DNA of 64,000 bases from Crossiella sp. SN42 (GCF_023897065.1 NZ_JAMHIV010000013.1:163071-227070), one strand, 5' to 3'; positions 28,629 to 36,604 are shown, numbered from the stretch's first letter. Notes: generated by a model from the sequence alone, not told the origin. Program-made: numbers and translations.

Positions 28629-29285
28629 TTAGTTGCCAAGGGAAATCGGTCCGCCGCGCGGGGTCGCGTCGGCAGGCAGGGGGAGGCCGCGTTCCAGCGC
28701 GGCGCAGGCGGTGTCCACGAGCTCGGCCAGCGACTCGGCGCCGTCTATCCGGTACCAGCGGCGCAGCGCCGAGCGCATCGCGCCACCGGCGGTGTAGAAC
28801 AGCAGCGCCGGGTACAGCGACTCCGCGGGCAGGCCGCACCAGCGCGCGATCCCCTCGATCAGCCGCTGCTCGTCGTCGGACTGCAGCGCGGCGCTGCGGG
28901 CCAGCAGCTGTGGGTAGCGGGTGCACACGGTCATCCGCAGCAGCCACTCGTCCCGGTCGGCGTCGATCCGCTCCAGGTCCGGCCGCCAGGAACGCACCAG
29001 CGCGAGCAGCGGTCCGGACTCGGGGGAGAGCTCCCGCAGCCGCTCCAGGCCGCGCTCGACCCGGCTGGCGTGGTCGGGGTAGGGCGTGGTGACGGCGTCT
29101 TCCTTGGTGCCGAAGTAGTTGAAGAAGGTGCGCGAGGAGACGCCGACCGCCCCGGCGATGTCCTCCACCGTCACCTGGTCCAGCCCGCGCTCGGCGACGA
29201 GTTCGAGCGCGGTCAGCGCCAGCGCCCGGTGGGTCTCCTGCCGCTTGCGCTCCCGCAGTCCCAGCGGTCGGTCGGTGCTCGTCAC
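28629..29285 (-). CDS. TetR-family transcriptional regulator of the DHA2 exporter
   Basis: This 218-residue protein starts at GTG 29285 (VTSTDRPLGLRERKRQETHR). Upstream in-frame starts would place the operator inside the gene, so I reject them. The helix-turn-helix is VEDIAGAVGVSSRTFFNYFGTKEDAV at about residues 40-65 in two parts. The C-terminal ligand domain is typical in length. It is cotranscribed with the exporter, and a 12+12 bp palindrome lies 22-53 bp upstream of its start. The simplest model is autorepression and repression of the exporter, relieved by a drug ligand. Confidence 0.9.
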   Translation of the reverse strand: MTSTDRPLGLRERKRQETHRALALTALELVAERGLDQVTVEDIAGAVGVSSRTFFNYFGTKEDAVTTPYPDHASRVERGLERLRELSPESGPLLALVRSWRPDLERIDADRDEWLLRMTVCTRYPQLLARSAALQSDDEQRLIEGIARWCGLPAESLYPALLFYTAGGAMRSALRRWYRIDGAESLAELVDTACAALERGLPLPADATPRGGPISLGN

Positions 29286-29306
29286 AACAACCAAGAAACC
29301 AGAAAA

Positions 29307-29338
29307 CTTCACAGTCTGCAAAGTTTCAGACTGTGAAG
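29307..29338. promoter_or_regulatory. Palindromic operator of the TetR/DHA2 operon
   Basis: CTTCACAGTCTG (29307-29318) and CAGACTGTGAAG (29327-29338) are exact 12-bp inverted arms with an 8-bp spacer, just upstream of the regulator's start. The size and position fit a TetR operator. Confidence 0.75.
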
Positions 29339-29393
29339 CAGACGACAGCGCCCCCCGGCCCGCACGGACCAGGGGGCGCCGAAGAGGCCGAGA

Positions 29394-30362
29394 TCAGCCC
29401 AGGAGCAGCACCTTCCCGGTGGTGCGTCGCCCCTCCAGGTCCTCGTGCGCCTGCCGCGCCTCGCTCAGGGCGTACCGCGCGCCGATCCGGATGTTCAGCG
29501 AGCCGTCGGCCACCCCGGTGAGCACCTCGGAGGCCCGCCACACCAGCTCCTCGCGGTTGGCGGTGTAGTGGCCGAGGCTGGGCCGGGTGACGAACACCGA
29601 CCCGGCCTGGTTGAGCCGCTGCAGGTCCACCGGCGGCACCTGCCCGCTGGCCGCGCCGTAGAGCGCGAGCACCCCGCGCGGCCGCAGGCTGGCCAGGCTC
29701 GCGTCGAAGGTCGAGGCCCCCACCCCGTCGTAGACCACGGCCACCCCGCGCCCGCCGGTCAGCGCCCGGGCCTGCTCGGCCACATCGGCCTCGGTGTACC
29801 GGATGATCTCGTCCGCCCCGGCCTCACGGGCGAGTTTCTCCTTCTCCGCGGTGGACACGGTGCCGATCACCCGCCCGCCCTTGGCCTTGACGAACTGGGT
29901 GAGCAGCAGCCCCATGCCGCCCGCGGCCGCGTGCACCAGCACGTCGTCCCCGGCCTGCACCGGGTAGGTGGAGGTGGTCAGGTAGTGCGCGGTCATGCCC
30001 TGCAACATCGAACCGGCGGCCACCACCAGGTCGACCCCGTCCGGCACCGGCACCACCGCCGAGGCGGGCACCGCGACCAGCTCGGCATAGGACCCGATCG
30101 CCGAGCCCCAGGCCACCCGCGCCCCCACGGAGTGCTCGGTGACCCCATCACCGACCGCGACCACCTCGCCCGCGCCCTCCAGGCCGGGGGTGAACGGCAG
30201 CGGCACGGGGTAGACGCCGGTGCGGTGGTAGGTGTCGATGTAGTTGACCCCGCTGGCGGCCACCCTGACCAGCAGTTCCCCCGGCCCGGCGACCGGATCG
30301 GCCACCTCGGCCGCCACCAGCACCTCGGGTCCACCGTATGCCTGTACCTGCACCGCTCGCAT
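29394..30362 (-). CDS. qor: NADPH:quinone oxidoreductase (zeta-crystallin type MDR)
   Basis: This 322-residue protein starts at ATG 30362 behind AGAGGTG. Medium-chain reductase landmarks are MRAVQVQAYGGPEVLVAAEV, GVNYIDTYHRTGVYP, PFTPGLEGAGEVVAVG and the NADPH motif VLVHAAAGGMGLLLTQFVKA, with YDGVGASTFDASL later. Catalytic-zinc cysteines are absent, as in QOR enzymes. It reduces quinones with NADPH. The position between the tkt/ctaB block and ctaA is conserved in mycobacteria as I recall (Rv1454c). It is divergent from 30472. Confidence 0.92.
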   Translation of the reverse strand: MRAVQVQAYGGPEVLVAAEVADPVAGPGELLVRVAASGVNYIDTYHRTGVYPVPLPFTPGLEGAGEVVAVGDGVTEHSVGARVAWGSAIGSYAELVAVPASAVVPVPDGVDLVVAAGSMLQGMTAHYLTTSTYPVQAGDDVLVHAAAGGMGLLLTQFVKAKGGRVIGTVSTAEKEKLAREAGADEIIRYTEADVAEQARALTGGRGVAVVYDGVGASTFDASLASLRPRGVLALYGAASGQVPPVDLQRLNQAGSVFVTRPSLGHYTANREELVWRASEVLTGVADGSLNIRIGARYALSEARQAHEDLEGRRTTGKVLLLG

Positions 30363-30471
30363 GAACCGCACCTCTCACCTGATCTTCGCCGGTCACTGTT
30401 GCCAACAGAAGCGGTCACGGACGTGTTCCCGCACGCCGAACTTGGCGGTCCCAGCGGCTAGAGTGACCCGG

Positions 30472-30765
30472 GTGAGTGAGCCTTCGAAGGCCGCGGTCGC
30501 CGCCGCCACCGCGTTTGTCGCTGCCCACGGGAAGTCCGCCCGCGCCGTTGTGGAGAACATCGGCCGAGCCGGCGTCCGCGTAGTCCTGGTCGGAGACGAC
30601 GGAGCCCTGGGCGACGTGATCGTCCCCGACGTCGCCACCGGCGAAGCCCTGGTCGCCAAGGTCGAAGGCCTCGACGGCAAGGAATGGGACCGCGAGACCA
30701 TCGCCGCCACCAAGATCGGCCCCGCCCACCGCCGAAAGATGGCAGGCCCCCGAGCCCGCGGCTGA
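30472..30765 (+). CDS. Small conserved hypothetical protein divergent from qor
   Basis: This 97-residue protein starts at GTG 30472 (VSEPSKAAVAAATAFVAAHG); GTG 30463 is an alternative. It reads as a small alpha/beta protein: ARAVVENIGRAGVRVVLVGD, LGDVIVPDVATGEALVAKVE, EWDRETIAATKIGPAHRRKM. There is no signal peptide or membrane span. It faces qor across about 110 bp. I do not recognise a named domain. Confidence 0.65.
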   Translation: MSEPSKAAVAAATAFVAAHGKSARAVVENIGRAGVRVVLVGDDGALGDVIVPDVATGEALVAKVEGLDGKEWDRETIAATKIGPAHRRKMAGPRARG

Positions 30766-31122
30766 CCCACGCCCGACCCCACCCCGCGCGGACCCCACCC
30801 CGCGTTCCACCCCGTTCCGTGCCTCACCCGGCCCGGCCCGCCTCACCCCGGCCCGGTCCGGCCCGCCTCGCGCCCGACCCCGCCCTGCGTCCCACCCCGT
30901 TCCGCGCCTCACCCCGGCCCGGTCCGCCTGGCCCCGTGCCCGACCCCGCCCCTGCGTCCCACCCGTCCCGCGTCCCGCCCTGCCCTGGCCCGGCCGATCC
31001 GGCCCTCTCCTGTCCTGTCCTCTCCTGTCCGCCCAACACTCCACGATCACTTCCGCACACCCAGGCATCTCCATTGCTACCATCCCTTCAGTTCCAACTG
31101 AAGAAAATGGGGAGGTCCCACG
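30766..31122. repeat. C-rich degenerate repeat region, no gene
   Basis: These 357 bp contain loosely repeated C-rich words (forms of CCCCGCGTTCCACCCCGTTCC, broken by CCCGGCCCGGTCCG) running to about 31040, with extreme strand asymmetry (C on top, G below). No credible gene is present; open frames over it are low-complexity Pro/Arg products. Its right end holds the promoter and palindrome of the GbsR-type gene. Confidence 0.6.
31086..31103. promoter_or_regulatory. Palindromic operator upstream of GbsR/MarR-type gene
   Basis: CTTCAGTT-CC-AACTGAAG is an 18-bp inverted repeat with perfect 8-bp arms, 20 bp before the start of the regulator gene, fitting autoregulation by a winged-helix dimer. Confidence 0.65.
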
Positions 31123-31602
31123 GTGTCCGACATCAGCCGCACTGGTGGTCGCCAGCCGTCCGACTGGATCGAAACGTTCGCGGCCAAGTTCGAAGCCCAG
31201 GAGGGCATGCCCCTCATCGCCGGCCGAATCCTGGGCTTCCTACTTATTTGCGACCCCCCAGAACGCACGGCCGCGGAACTCTCCGCCGCCCTGTCCGCCA
31301 GCAGCGGTTCGGTCAGCACCAACGTCCGCCTGCTGATGGCCCGCGGCCTGGTGAGCAAAACAACCCGCCGAGGCCGCGAAGCCGCCGTCTACCAGGTCCG
31401 CGCGGAAGCCTGGGCCGAGGTCATGCTCCAGCGCCTGGAAGCCATCGCCGCGGTCAACGAACTGACCCACGAGGGTCTCCGCCTGCTCAGTGGCCAGGGC
31501 GACCGGGCGCAACGCCTGCGCATCGTCGACGCCTACTACCGCTGGCTGGCCACCGAAGTGGCCGAACTCCCAGCCAAGTGGTCCGCCGCCAAACCTCGCT
31601 GA
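31123..31602 (+). CDS. GbsR/MarR-family transcriptional regulator
   Basis: This 159-residue protein starts at GTG 31123 behind GGGGAGG. The N-terminus WIETFAAKFEAQEGMPLIAGRILGF is the GbsR-type opening. The winged helix is ERTAAELSAALSASSGSVSTNVRLLMARGLVSKTTRRGR in two consecutive parts, and an alpha-helical dimer end follows (RLRIVDAYYRWLATEVAELP). Such regulators often control osmolyte uptake or efflux; no such transporter is adjacent (ctaA is convergent), so the target may be itself or distant genes. Confidence 0.87.
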   Translation: MSDISRTGGRQPSDWIETFAAKFEAQEGMPLIAGRILGFLLICDPPERTAAELSAALSASSGSVSTNVRLLMARGLVSKTTRRGREAAVYQVRAEAWAEVMLQRLEAIAAVNELTHEGLRLLSGQGDRAQRLRIVDAYYRWLATEVAELPAKWSAAKPR

Positions 31603-31660
31603 CCCGCGCCGTTCCGCCCCGCCTCCCCGGCCGTTCGCCCTGTCGGCCGACCGTTCGCCC

Positions 31661-31760
31661 CGCCGGTCCGGCCGCTTACCCACCGGTCCGGCCGCTTACC
31701 CACCGGTCCGGCCGCTTACCCACCGGCCCGGTCCCTTGCCCGCCTGCCCGGCCGCTTGCC
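31661..31760. repeat. 20-bp tandem repeat, about five copies
   Basis: The unit CACCGGTCCGGCCGCTTACC is exact at 31681-31700 and 31701-31720, one base different at 31661-31680, and degenerate at 31721-31740 and 31741-31760. It lies between the convergent GbsR gene and ctaA, and could be a variable-number repeat or part of termination. Confidence 0.8.
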
Positions 31761-31787
31761 CGCCCGGCAAGCCACCTGCTCCGACGG

Positions 31788-33128
31788 TCAGCCCCGCCGA
31801 GCGTCCTCCGCGACCAGTTCCGGCCGCCCAGCCGCCACGCCCCGATCCCCGGTCGCCGCCCACACATTGCCCATGGCCAGCGTCACCAACGCCGCCCCCA
31901 GCACGTGCAGCGACACCAACGCCTCCGGCACCCCGGTGAGGTACTGCACCATCCCGATCGACCCCTGCGCGAGCACGGTCACGATCAACCACGCGTAGGC
32001 CCGCCACACCCCACGAGGCGCCCCCACTGCCCGCAACGCGAACCCAAAGGCGATCAACAACCCCAGGTACAGGAACAACAGATCGGCATGCGCCTGCGCC
32101 AACCCCGACACCGAGACGTTCAACCGAGCCGTCTCCGCGTCCCCAGCGTGCGGCCCCGCCCCGGTCACCATGGTGCCCACCACCAGCACGCCGCCGAGCA
32201 CCACGGTGCTCACCACCAGCAGCTGGCGCAACGCCGCGGGCACCAGGGGCCGCACCGCGTCATCGCTCTCGAACTGCGCCCGCACCAGCAACACGGCCAG
32301 CCACACCAACACCATCGACACCAGGAAGTGCCCGGCCACGGTCCACCAGACCAGCCCCGCCAGAACGGTGATCCCGCCGATAACCCCCTGGCTGATGGTC
32401 ACCAGCAGCGTGGCCGCCGCCAGTCGCGTCAGCCGCTGCCGCCGAGGCCGGTGCAACCAGACCAGCACGAAGCAGAGCAGCGCGACCAGCCCCACCACCC
32501 CACTGAGCAGCCGGTTCCCGAACTCGATCCACTGGTGGAACCAGGCAAACTCCGGATGCTCAATCGGCACCAAACTCCCGGGAAAGCAGTTAGGCCAAGT
32601 AGGACACCCCAACCCAGACCCGGTAACCCGAACCACCGACCCGGTGACCGCGATCACCACCTGCAAAACCAGGTTCGTCACCAGAAAACCCCTGGTCAAA
32701 CCCCAAGAAGGCGCAGACTTCCCTTGAGCGTCAGCCGCACCTCCAGCCTCCCCCCGAACCCCGGCCGCCGCTCGAGTCGTGGCCCCAGCCCGAGCTCCAG
32801 CGCTGACCTCAGCCCCGCTGCTCGCCCCCGCCCCGGCCCCGCCGTCGGCCCCGGCCCTGGCCCCAGTTCCAGCCCCAGCCTCGCCGCCAGCGCTGATGTC
32901 GCCCGTAGCCGCTCCGGGTTCCCCCGGCTCGCTTGCCGATCTCTGTTCCTTCGCGTCCCCGCCCCGCGACGCACCTGTGGCTGACCCCGCGTCCTTCGAC
33001 GGCGCGGCGGCCCTCGATGGGCTGGCGTCAGAGTTGGCTGGCGGCTCGGCGTCAATGGGAGGCACGGCACCCGATGGTAGGCCGCCCCACCCCGCCACCT
33101 GTCGCCGGGCTACGTAATAGCGCTCCAC
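31788..33128 (-). CDS. ctaA: Heme A synthase (CtaA/COX15) with long Ala/Gly-rich N-terminal extension
   Basis: The 446-residue reading frame has its enzyme part from about residue 143: GFLVTNLVLQVVIAVTGSVV, then RVTGSGLGCPTWPNCFPGS, the heme-ligand histidines in EFAWFHQWIEFGNRLLSG and VAGHFLVSM, and later QAHADLLFLYLG and VSLHVLGAAL. Eight membrane spans are expected. It oxidises heme O to heme A. The first about 140 residues are low-complexity Ala/Gly/Ser with few hydrophobics, unlike usual CtaA (about 310 residues); either translation starts further in or the extension is a disordered cytoplasmic tail. Its 5' end overlaps the DUF4037 gene by 19 bp. Confidence 0.92.
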   Translation of the reverse strand: MERYYVARRQVAGWGGLPSGAVPPIDAEPPANSDASPSRAAAPSKDAGSATGASRGGDAKEQRSASEPGEPGAATGDISAGGEAGAGTGARAGADGGAGAGASSGAEVSAGARAGATTRAAAGVRGEAGGAADAQGKSAPSWGLTRGFLVTNLVLQVVIAVTGSVVRVTGSGLGCPTWPNCFPGSLVPIEHPEFAWFHQWIEFGNRLLSGVVGLVALLCFVLVWLHRPRRQRLTRLAAATLLVTISQGVIGGITVLAGLVWWTVAGHFLVSMVLVWLAVLLVRAQFESDDAVRPLVPAALRQLLVVSTVVLGGVLVVGTMVTGAGPHAGDAETARLNVSVSGLAQAHADLLFLYLGLLIAFGFALRAVGAPRGVWRAYAWLIVTVLAQGSIGMVQYLTGVPEALVSLHVLGAALVTLAMGNVWAATGDRGVAAGRPELVAEDARRG

Positions 33129-34291
33129 CCCACCCGCCGGCTCAGCTCCCGGTCAGTGAGCAACGCCGTGCTGTCCGCCCACTGATCGACGGCCCCCGGC
33201 CCTCGCAACCCCGGATCCGTCACAGTGGCCAACAACGCCGCGCTGAACCGGTCTGCTCGCAACACCCGGAACGGCCGCGAGTGATACCCCCGCACAGCCG
33301 GATCAACCACCTCGGTCAACCCCAGCCGATTGTGTTCCCCCGCAACAACCTCGTAGGCCCGAACCAGCCCCGCCTCCCGCTCCCGCCAGTCCCGCGCCGC
33401 CAGCACCTCCCGGAACACCGGCGCCAACTCCGCCGCAACCGGCAGCCGCCCAAACGCACTCCCCAACCACTTGCCATAGGGCGGATACCGCCGCCCCATC
33501 AACAGGCACAACCGCATCAGGTCCCGAACCACCCGCGCCGCGACCACCGCGGACCCAACCTCATCCCCAACCTCCCCGCACCGCCCGACAAACGCCTCCT
33601 CCTCAGCCACCCGCCCCCACTGCCGCGCCAACACAAACCGCCACACCTGCGCCGGGTACCATCGCAACCGCTCCCGAGCCCGCCCCAAGTCCCCAGCCCA
33701 CGCCGACTCCGCGCTCCGCCGATCCGCGCCTAGCTGCACCGGGTCTGCGCGATCCGCGCGCTCGCCGCCCGCACCGCTGTGCTCCGCGAGCCCGTCATGG
33801 AAGACCGCTCCGGCAGTGATCTCCGCCAGCGTCTGCGTAGGCGTGACAAGCCAATCCCCGGTCGAGACCGCCACCCGTGGATCAAACCCCAACATCCGTC
33901 CGAACCAGTCACCAAGTCCGCTGACCTCAACGCGGTGATTCACCGTCCCCTCGGTGAGCCGCATGACGCCAACGCCCTGATCCTCGGTCGACTCGAAATG
34001 CGTCGGAAACCCCAGGAACTCCTTCGGCAACCGCTCAGCCAACATCACCCGGATCGACTCGCCGAATCGCCGACCATCCTGCGCGTCCAGGAACAACTGC
34101 AGCCGAGGCCCCCATTCGTGGTCCGCGGACCGCTCGGTGTCGAACCCAAGCACCTCCGAGCCACTGCCGATTCGCGCCGCGGTGTGGGGCAGGTCCCCGA
34201 AGTGCCTGCGCAGCAACGGTTCGACCACCTCCCAGTAGTACCGCCGAGACAGCTCCAACCCGGGAACGAACGCGGAGTCCATGCCCAGCAT
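33110..34291 (-). CDS. DUF4037 nucleotidyltransferase-fold protein
   Basis: This 393-residue protein starts at ATG 34291 (GAGGGG about 9 nt upstream); ATG 34282 is possible. The nucleotidyltransferase-like motif is RIGSGSEVLGFDTERSADHEWGPR in two halves (G-S ... D ... D-H), followed by FPTHFESTEDQG and the DUF4037 C-terminal helical domain (RLRWYPAQVWRFVLARQW, GRRYPPYGKWLGSAF). Related proteins are linked to antibiotic nucleotidyltransferase folds, but the reaction is unknown. The stop overlaps the ctaA start, so it may be cotranscribed with ctaA. Confidence 0.85.
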   Translation of the reverse strand: MLGMDSAFVPGLELSRRYYWEVVEPLLRRHFGDLPHTAARIGSGSEVLGFDTERSADHEWGPRLQLFLDAQDGRRFGESIRVMLAERLPKEFLGFPTHFESTEDQGVGVMRLTEGTVNHRVEVSGLGDWFGRMLGFDPRVAVSTGDWLVTPTQTLAEITAGAVFHDGLAEHSGAGGERADRADPVQLGADRRSAESAWAGDLGRARERLRWYPAQVWRFVLARQWGRVAEEEAFVGRCGEVGDEVGSAVVAARVVRDLMRLCLLMGRRYPPYGKWLGSAFGRLPVAAELAPVFREVLAARDWREREAGLVRAYEVVAGEHNRLGLTEVVDPAVRGYHSRPFRVLRADRFSAALLATVTDPGLRGPGAVDQWADSTALLTDRELSRRVGWSAIT

Positions 34292-34362
34292 CGTGCGCTG
34301 CCCCCTCGGCGAGCAGCGACTGGATTTCCCGTGCCGCAGCCGTCTTCTCCAGGAGCATGCTT

Positions 34363-34410
34363 CCCGAGCCCCGAGCCCCGAGCCCCGAGCCCCGAGCCCC
34401 GAGCCCCGAG
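34363..34410. repeat. Heptanucleotide tandem repeat (CCCCGAG), seven copies
   Basis: Seven consecutive units of CCCCGAG (the first lacks one C) lie in the gap upstream of the DUF4037 gene. A pure 7-bp array is prone to slippage and may vary between strains. Confidence 0.9.
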
Positions 34411-34519
34411 CCGGGGATGCAGCCCCCTCCAGTTACAGCCCCTCTCTGGGCGCGTTTCCCTGTCCGATGCAGCCGTTCCGTCGACTGCTCCGGCCCCGGC
34501 GATCAGGCGCGGCCGGCAT

Positions 34520-34969
34520 TCAGCGCCGCCGGAACCAGGCGTTGGCTCCGGGCGCGAACATCAACGCCGATGCCCCGAGCACTGCCACGATGTGCAGTGC
34601 CCGAACCGCGGCGAACATCAGGAATCCAGCATCGGCGCCCGCGAAGACGGCGATTGGGTCGTTGCCCTCGGCCAGCCACGAGATCGGCTCGACTACCAGG
34701 GACAGCATGCCCAGCACGCCCAGCAGCAACGCCAGCGCGATCCGCGCCCACCCACGGCCTCGGTGCAGGGCCAGGATGATCGGGACCAGGACCGCGGTAA
34801 CCGCGATGCGAACTCCCACGGGCACAACGGCTTCGGCGAACGTGGGCTGGTGCTCAATCATGCCGAGCACGGTCTCGACCACGCCTGCGCCCACCGCGAC
34901 GAACCACAACGCGGCCGCTCGCCGCACGGCGACGGGCACAATCTGCGGGGCAACCAGTGTCTGCGTCAT
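34520..34969 (-). CDS. Four-span membrane protein of unknown function
   Basis: This 149-residue protein starts at ATG 34969 (MTQTLVAPQIVPVAVRRAAA). Four spans are visible: ALWFVAVGAGVVETVLGMI, VRIAVTAVLVPIILAL, WARIALALLLGVLGMLSLVV and FLMFAAVRALHIVAVLGASA. The C-terminus is FRRR. It resembles small DUF-type membrane proteins common in actinomycetes, including the layout of 17715-18146. No partner is evident. Confidence 0.72.
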   Translation of the reverse strand: MTQTLVAPQIVPVAVRRAAALWFVAVGAGVVETVLGMIEHQPTFAEAVVPVGVRIAVTAVLVPIILALHRGRGWARIALALLLGVLGMLSLVVEPISWLAEGNDPIAVFAGADAGFLMFAAVRALHIVAVLGASALMFAPGANAWFRRR

Positions 34970-35048
34970 GCCAGGAACTCTGCTCCCGGACAACCGCCGA
35001 GTCAGGGGTTGCAGGCTCCGGACAGCAGGTAGGGAAAAGTCCCGTAGA

Positions 35049-35267
35049 TCAAGGTTCCTCACCTACCGGTGCGCGGGCGATGCACAGTACGCAGGGCATG
35101 CCCGCGCTCCGTGGTTCCACGGCGGTCGTCGGCGCGCGGTGCCCGCAGATCGCGGTCAACTCAACCGGCGGCTGTCGTGGGTCAAGTCCACTGACGATGA
35201 AGGCATGCACCTGGCGGTCACGCCAGGAACGCCACCACGCCAGATCGTTCACGGTCACCACGGTCAT
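35049..35267 (-). CDS. Small zinc-finger-like protein (H...CG...CxxC)
   Basis: This 72-residue protein starts at ATG 35267. It has WWRSWRDRQVHAFIVSG, then TAICGHRAP and MPCVLCIARAP, the same H-x(n)-CG-x(n)-CxxC layout as 8652-8939. This supports a real gene although it is short. The N-terminal aromatic-rich segment is intact. Function is unknown. Confidence 0.5.
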   Translation of the reverse strand: MTVVTVNDLAWWRSWRDRQVHAFIVSGLDPRQPPVELTAICGHRAPTTAVEPRSAGMPCVLCIARAPVGEEP

Positions 35268-35736
35268 GCCTCCATCCGGTCGTCGCCGATGTGACGACTG
35301 GCCTAAGGCTCAATGACGTTGCCTCCCAAGGTTCTCTAGAGCCGTGGTCCTATTTCGTCGTCCTGGCGGCCTCGGGTGGAGCTGCCGTTCACCCGTGGAG
35401 CTGCGCGGCACACTCGCTGGAGTTGTCGCCTGGGCGCCCAGGCGGTTCCACGACTTCGGTGCGCGTCGGGTTATCCGGTCACACCACCTTTCTCGATCAC
35501 GTAGTTGTCCGGGCTTCGTAGGGTGGGGCGTCAGCGTCTGGTTCGCCGTGGGATCGCCCGCTTGCTCGCCAGTCGCTCTCGTCGGCTGGGGTGCGCCGTT
35601 GGGCGGGGAAGCCGCGGCGTGTGGACCGCGGAACCGCTTATTTGTGGTCGAGTTGGTGGCGTGGTGCCGGCACGCCGACAGCTCGACGGTGTCGTTCCAG
35701 GTGCCTCCTTGCGGTGATCTTCGTTGTCCCGATTGG
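35268..35736. other. 469-bp region without a convincing gene
   Basis: The bases look less biased than neighbouring genes and frames are interrupted or improbable (an open top-strand frame 35344-35916 has no domain and overlaps the SDR gene). A short direct repeat GTGGAGCTGC occurs twice at about 35375 and 35395. It may be decayed sequence at the edge of the accessory stretch. Confidence 0.45.
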
Positions 35737-36534
35737 TTAGATGCGGGTTCGGAGGTACGTGGTCAGCGCCTCCCAGCGGAGTGCCTCGGCGTGGTCATCA
35801 GGGGTCACCTCCAGGGGCAAACGTTTCTTCCTGGTGTATGCCGACAGGCGGCTCCTCGGTGGGGTGGTCAGCAGGTCCAAGATCGGGGTGAGTGCCTGTT
35901 CCGGGGAGGGCGCTAATCGGAACAGGACCCGGATGATCCGGCGATGGACCGGGGAGAGGTCGCCGGAGAGGCTGCTCCGGACGAACAGTGGGTTGTACAG
36001 CACGTACTTCAGCCGGGGCTCGGCCTTGGTGAGCAAGAGCGCGGACAGCTCGTTGGCGCGTCGGCTCTGCTGGTTGGCCGCCCGCCAGTTGTAGTTGTTC
36101 GCCAGGCTGGGGTCCTGCCAGCGCATGGCCGTCTTGGGCGCTCCCGGGACTGAGGTGTTGATGATGACCGGGCGCGGCGAAGCGCTCAGCTGTGGGAGCA
36201 AGGCGGTGGCCAGGATGTGGCGGCTGAGGGCGTAGAGGGCCAGGTTGTGTTCGACGCCCTCGGTGGTCAGCGTGCGGGAACGGGCCACATGGGCGGCGGC
36301 CAGGAACAGGGTGTCGATCCTCGGGGGCTCGCTGGCTATGTGGGCGGCGACCCGCTCCGCCTCCCGCTGTAGGCGCAGGTCGGCTTGGACGAAGTGCGCG
36401 CGAGTGGCCGCCAGCGTCTTGAACTTCTCGACGTCCCGGCCGATCACCACGACCGTTTCACCTGCTCGGAGCAGGTGTTGGGCCAGTGCGCGACCCAGGC
36501 CGTCGGTGCCGCCGGAGATCACTGTGGTGGCCAT
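35737..36534 (-). CDS. SDR-fold protein with altered catalytic Tyr/Lys
   Basis: This 265-residue protein starts at ATG 36534. The cofactor motif is VISGGTDGLGRALAQHLL (TGxxxGxG type), with FVQADLRLQ and DTLFLAAAHVAR as the D-x-x-x and NNAG-equivalent positions, and IINTSVPG holding the Ser. At the usual YxxxK the sequence reads NQQSR (RAANQQSRRANELS), so Tyr and Lys are replaced by Asn and Arg. It may bind NAD(P) without normal reductase activity or use another mechanism. It is divergent from a TetR gene, with two palindromes between them. Confidence 0.83.
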   Translation of the reverse strand: MATTVISGGTDGLGRALAQHLLRAGETVVVIGRDVEKFKTLAATRAHFVQADLRLQREAERVAAHIASEPPRIDTLFLAAAHVARSRTLTTEGVEHNLALYALSRHILATALLPQLSASPRPVIINTSVPGAPKTAMRWQDPSLANNYNWRAANQQSRRANELSALLLTKAEPRLKYVLYNPLFVRSSLSGDLSPVHRRIIRVLFRLAPSPEQALTPILDLLTTPPRSRLSAYTRKKRLPLEVTPDDHAEALRWEALTTYLRTRI

Positions 36535-36554
36535 GGCGTCCTCTCGTTTGCAAG

Positions 36555-36568
36555 GGAGCAGCTGCTCC
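36555..36568. promoter_or_regulatory. Palindromic operator, copy 1 (SDR/TetR intergenic)
   Basis: GGAGCAGCTGCTCC is a perfect 14-bp palindrome, 21 bp from the SDR start. A second near-identical copy lies 36 bp away, giving each divergent gene one site. Confidence 0.75.
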
Positions 36569-36590
36569 GTATAGTCAACCTAGCAGAGGC

Positions 36591-36604
36591 GGAGCAGATG
36601 CTCC
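36591..36604. promoter_or_regulatory. Palindromic operator, copy 2 (SDR/TetR intergenic)
   Basis: GGAGCAGATGCTCC has the same arms (GGAGCA/TGCTCC) as copy 1 with only the centre changed, 22 bp before the TetR gene start. It fits autorepression. Confidence 0.75.

Noticed and set aside
30766..31060. CRISPR-like or mini-satellite array
   Set aside because: The words repeat only loosely, without constant unit and unique spacers; described as a degenerate C-rich tract.
34035..34358. An alternative 107-codon bottom-strand frame overlapping the 5' part of the DUF4037 gene
   Set aside because: The DUF4037 frame carries the nucleotidyltransferase motif through the same bases; the alternative has no domain.
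35344..35916. A 190-codon top-strand frame in the gap before the SDR gene
   Set aside because: It overlaps the SDR gene by 180 bp, has no ribosome site or domain, and a composition unlike neighbouring genes.
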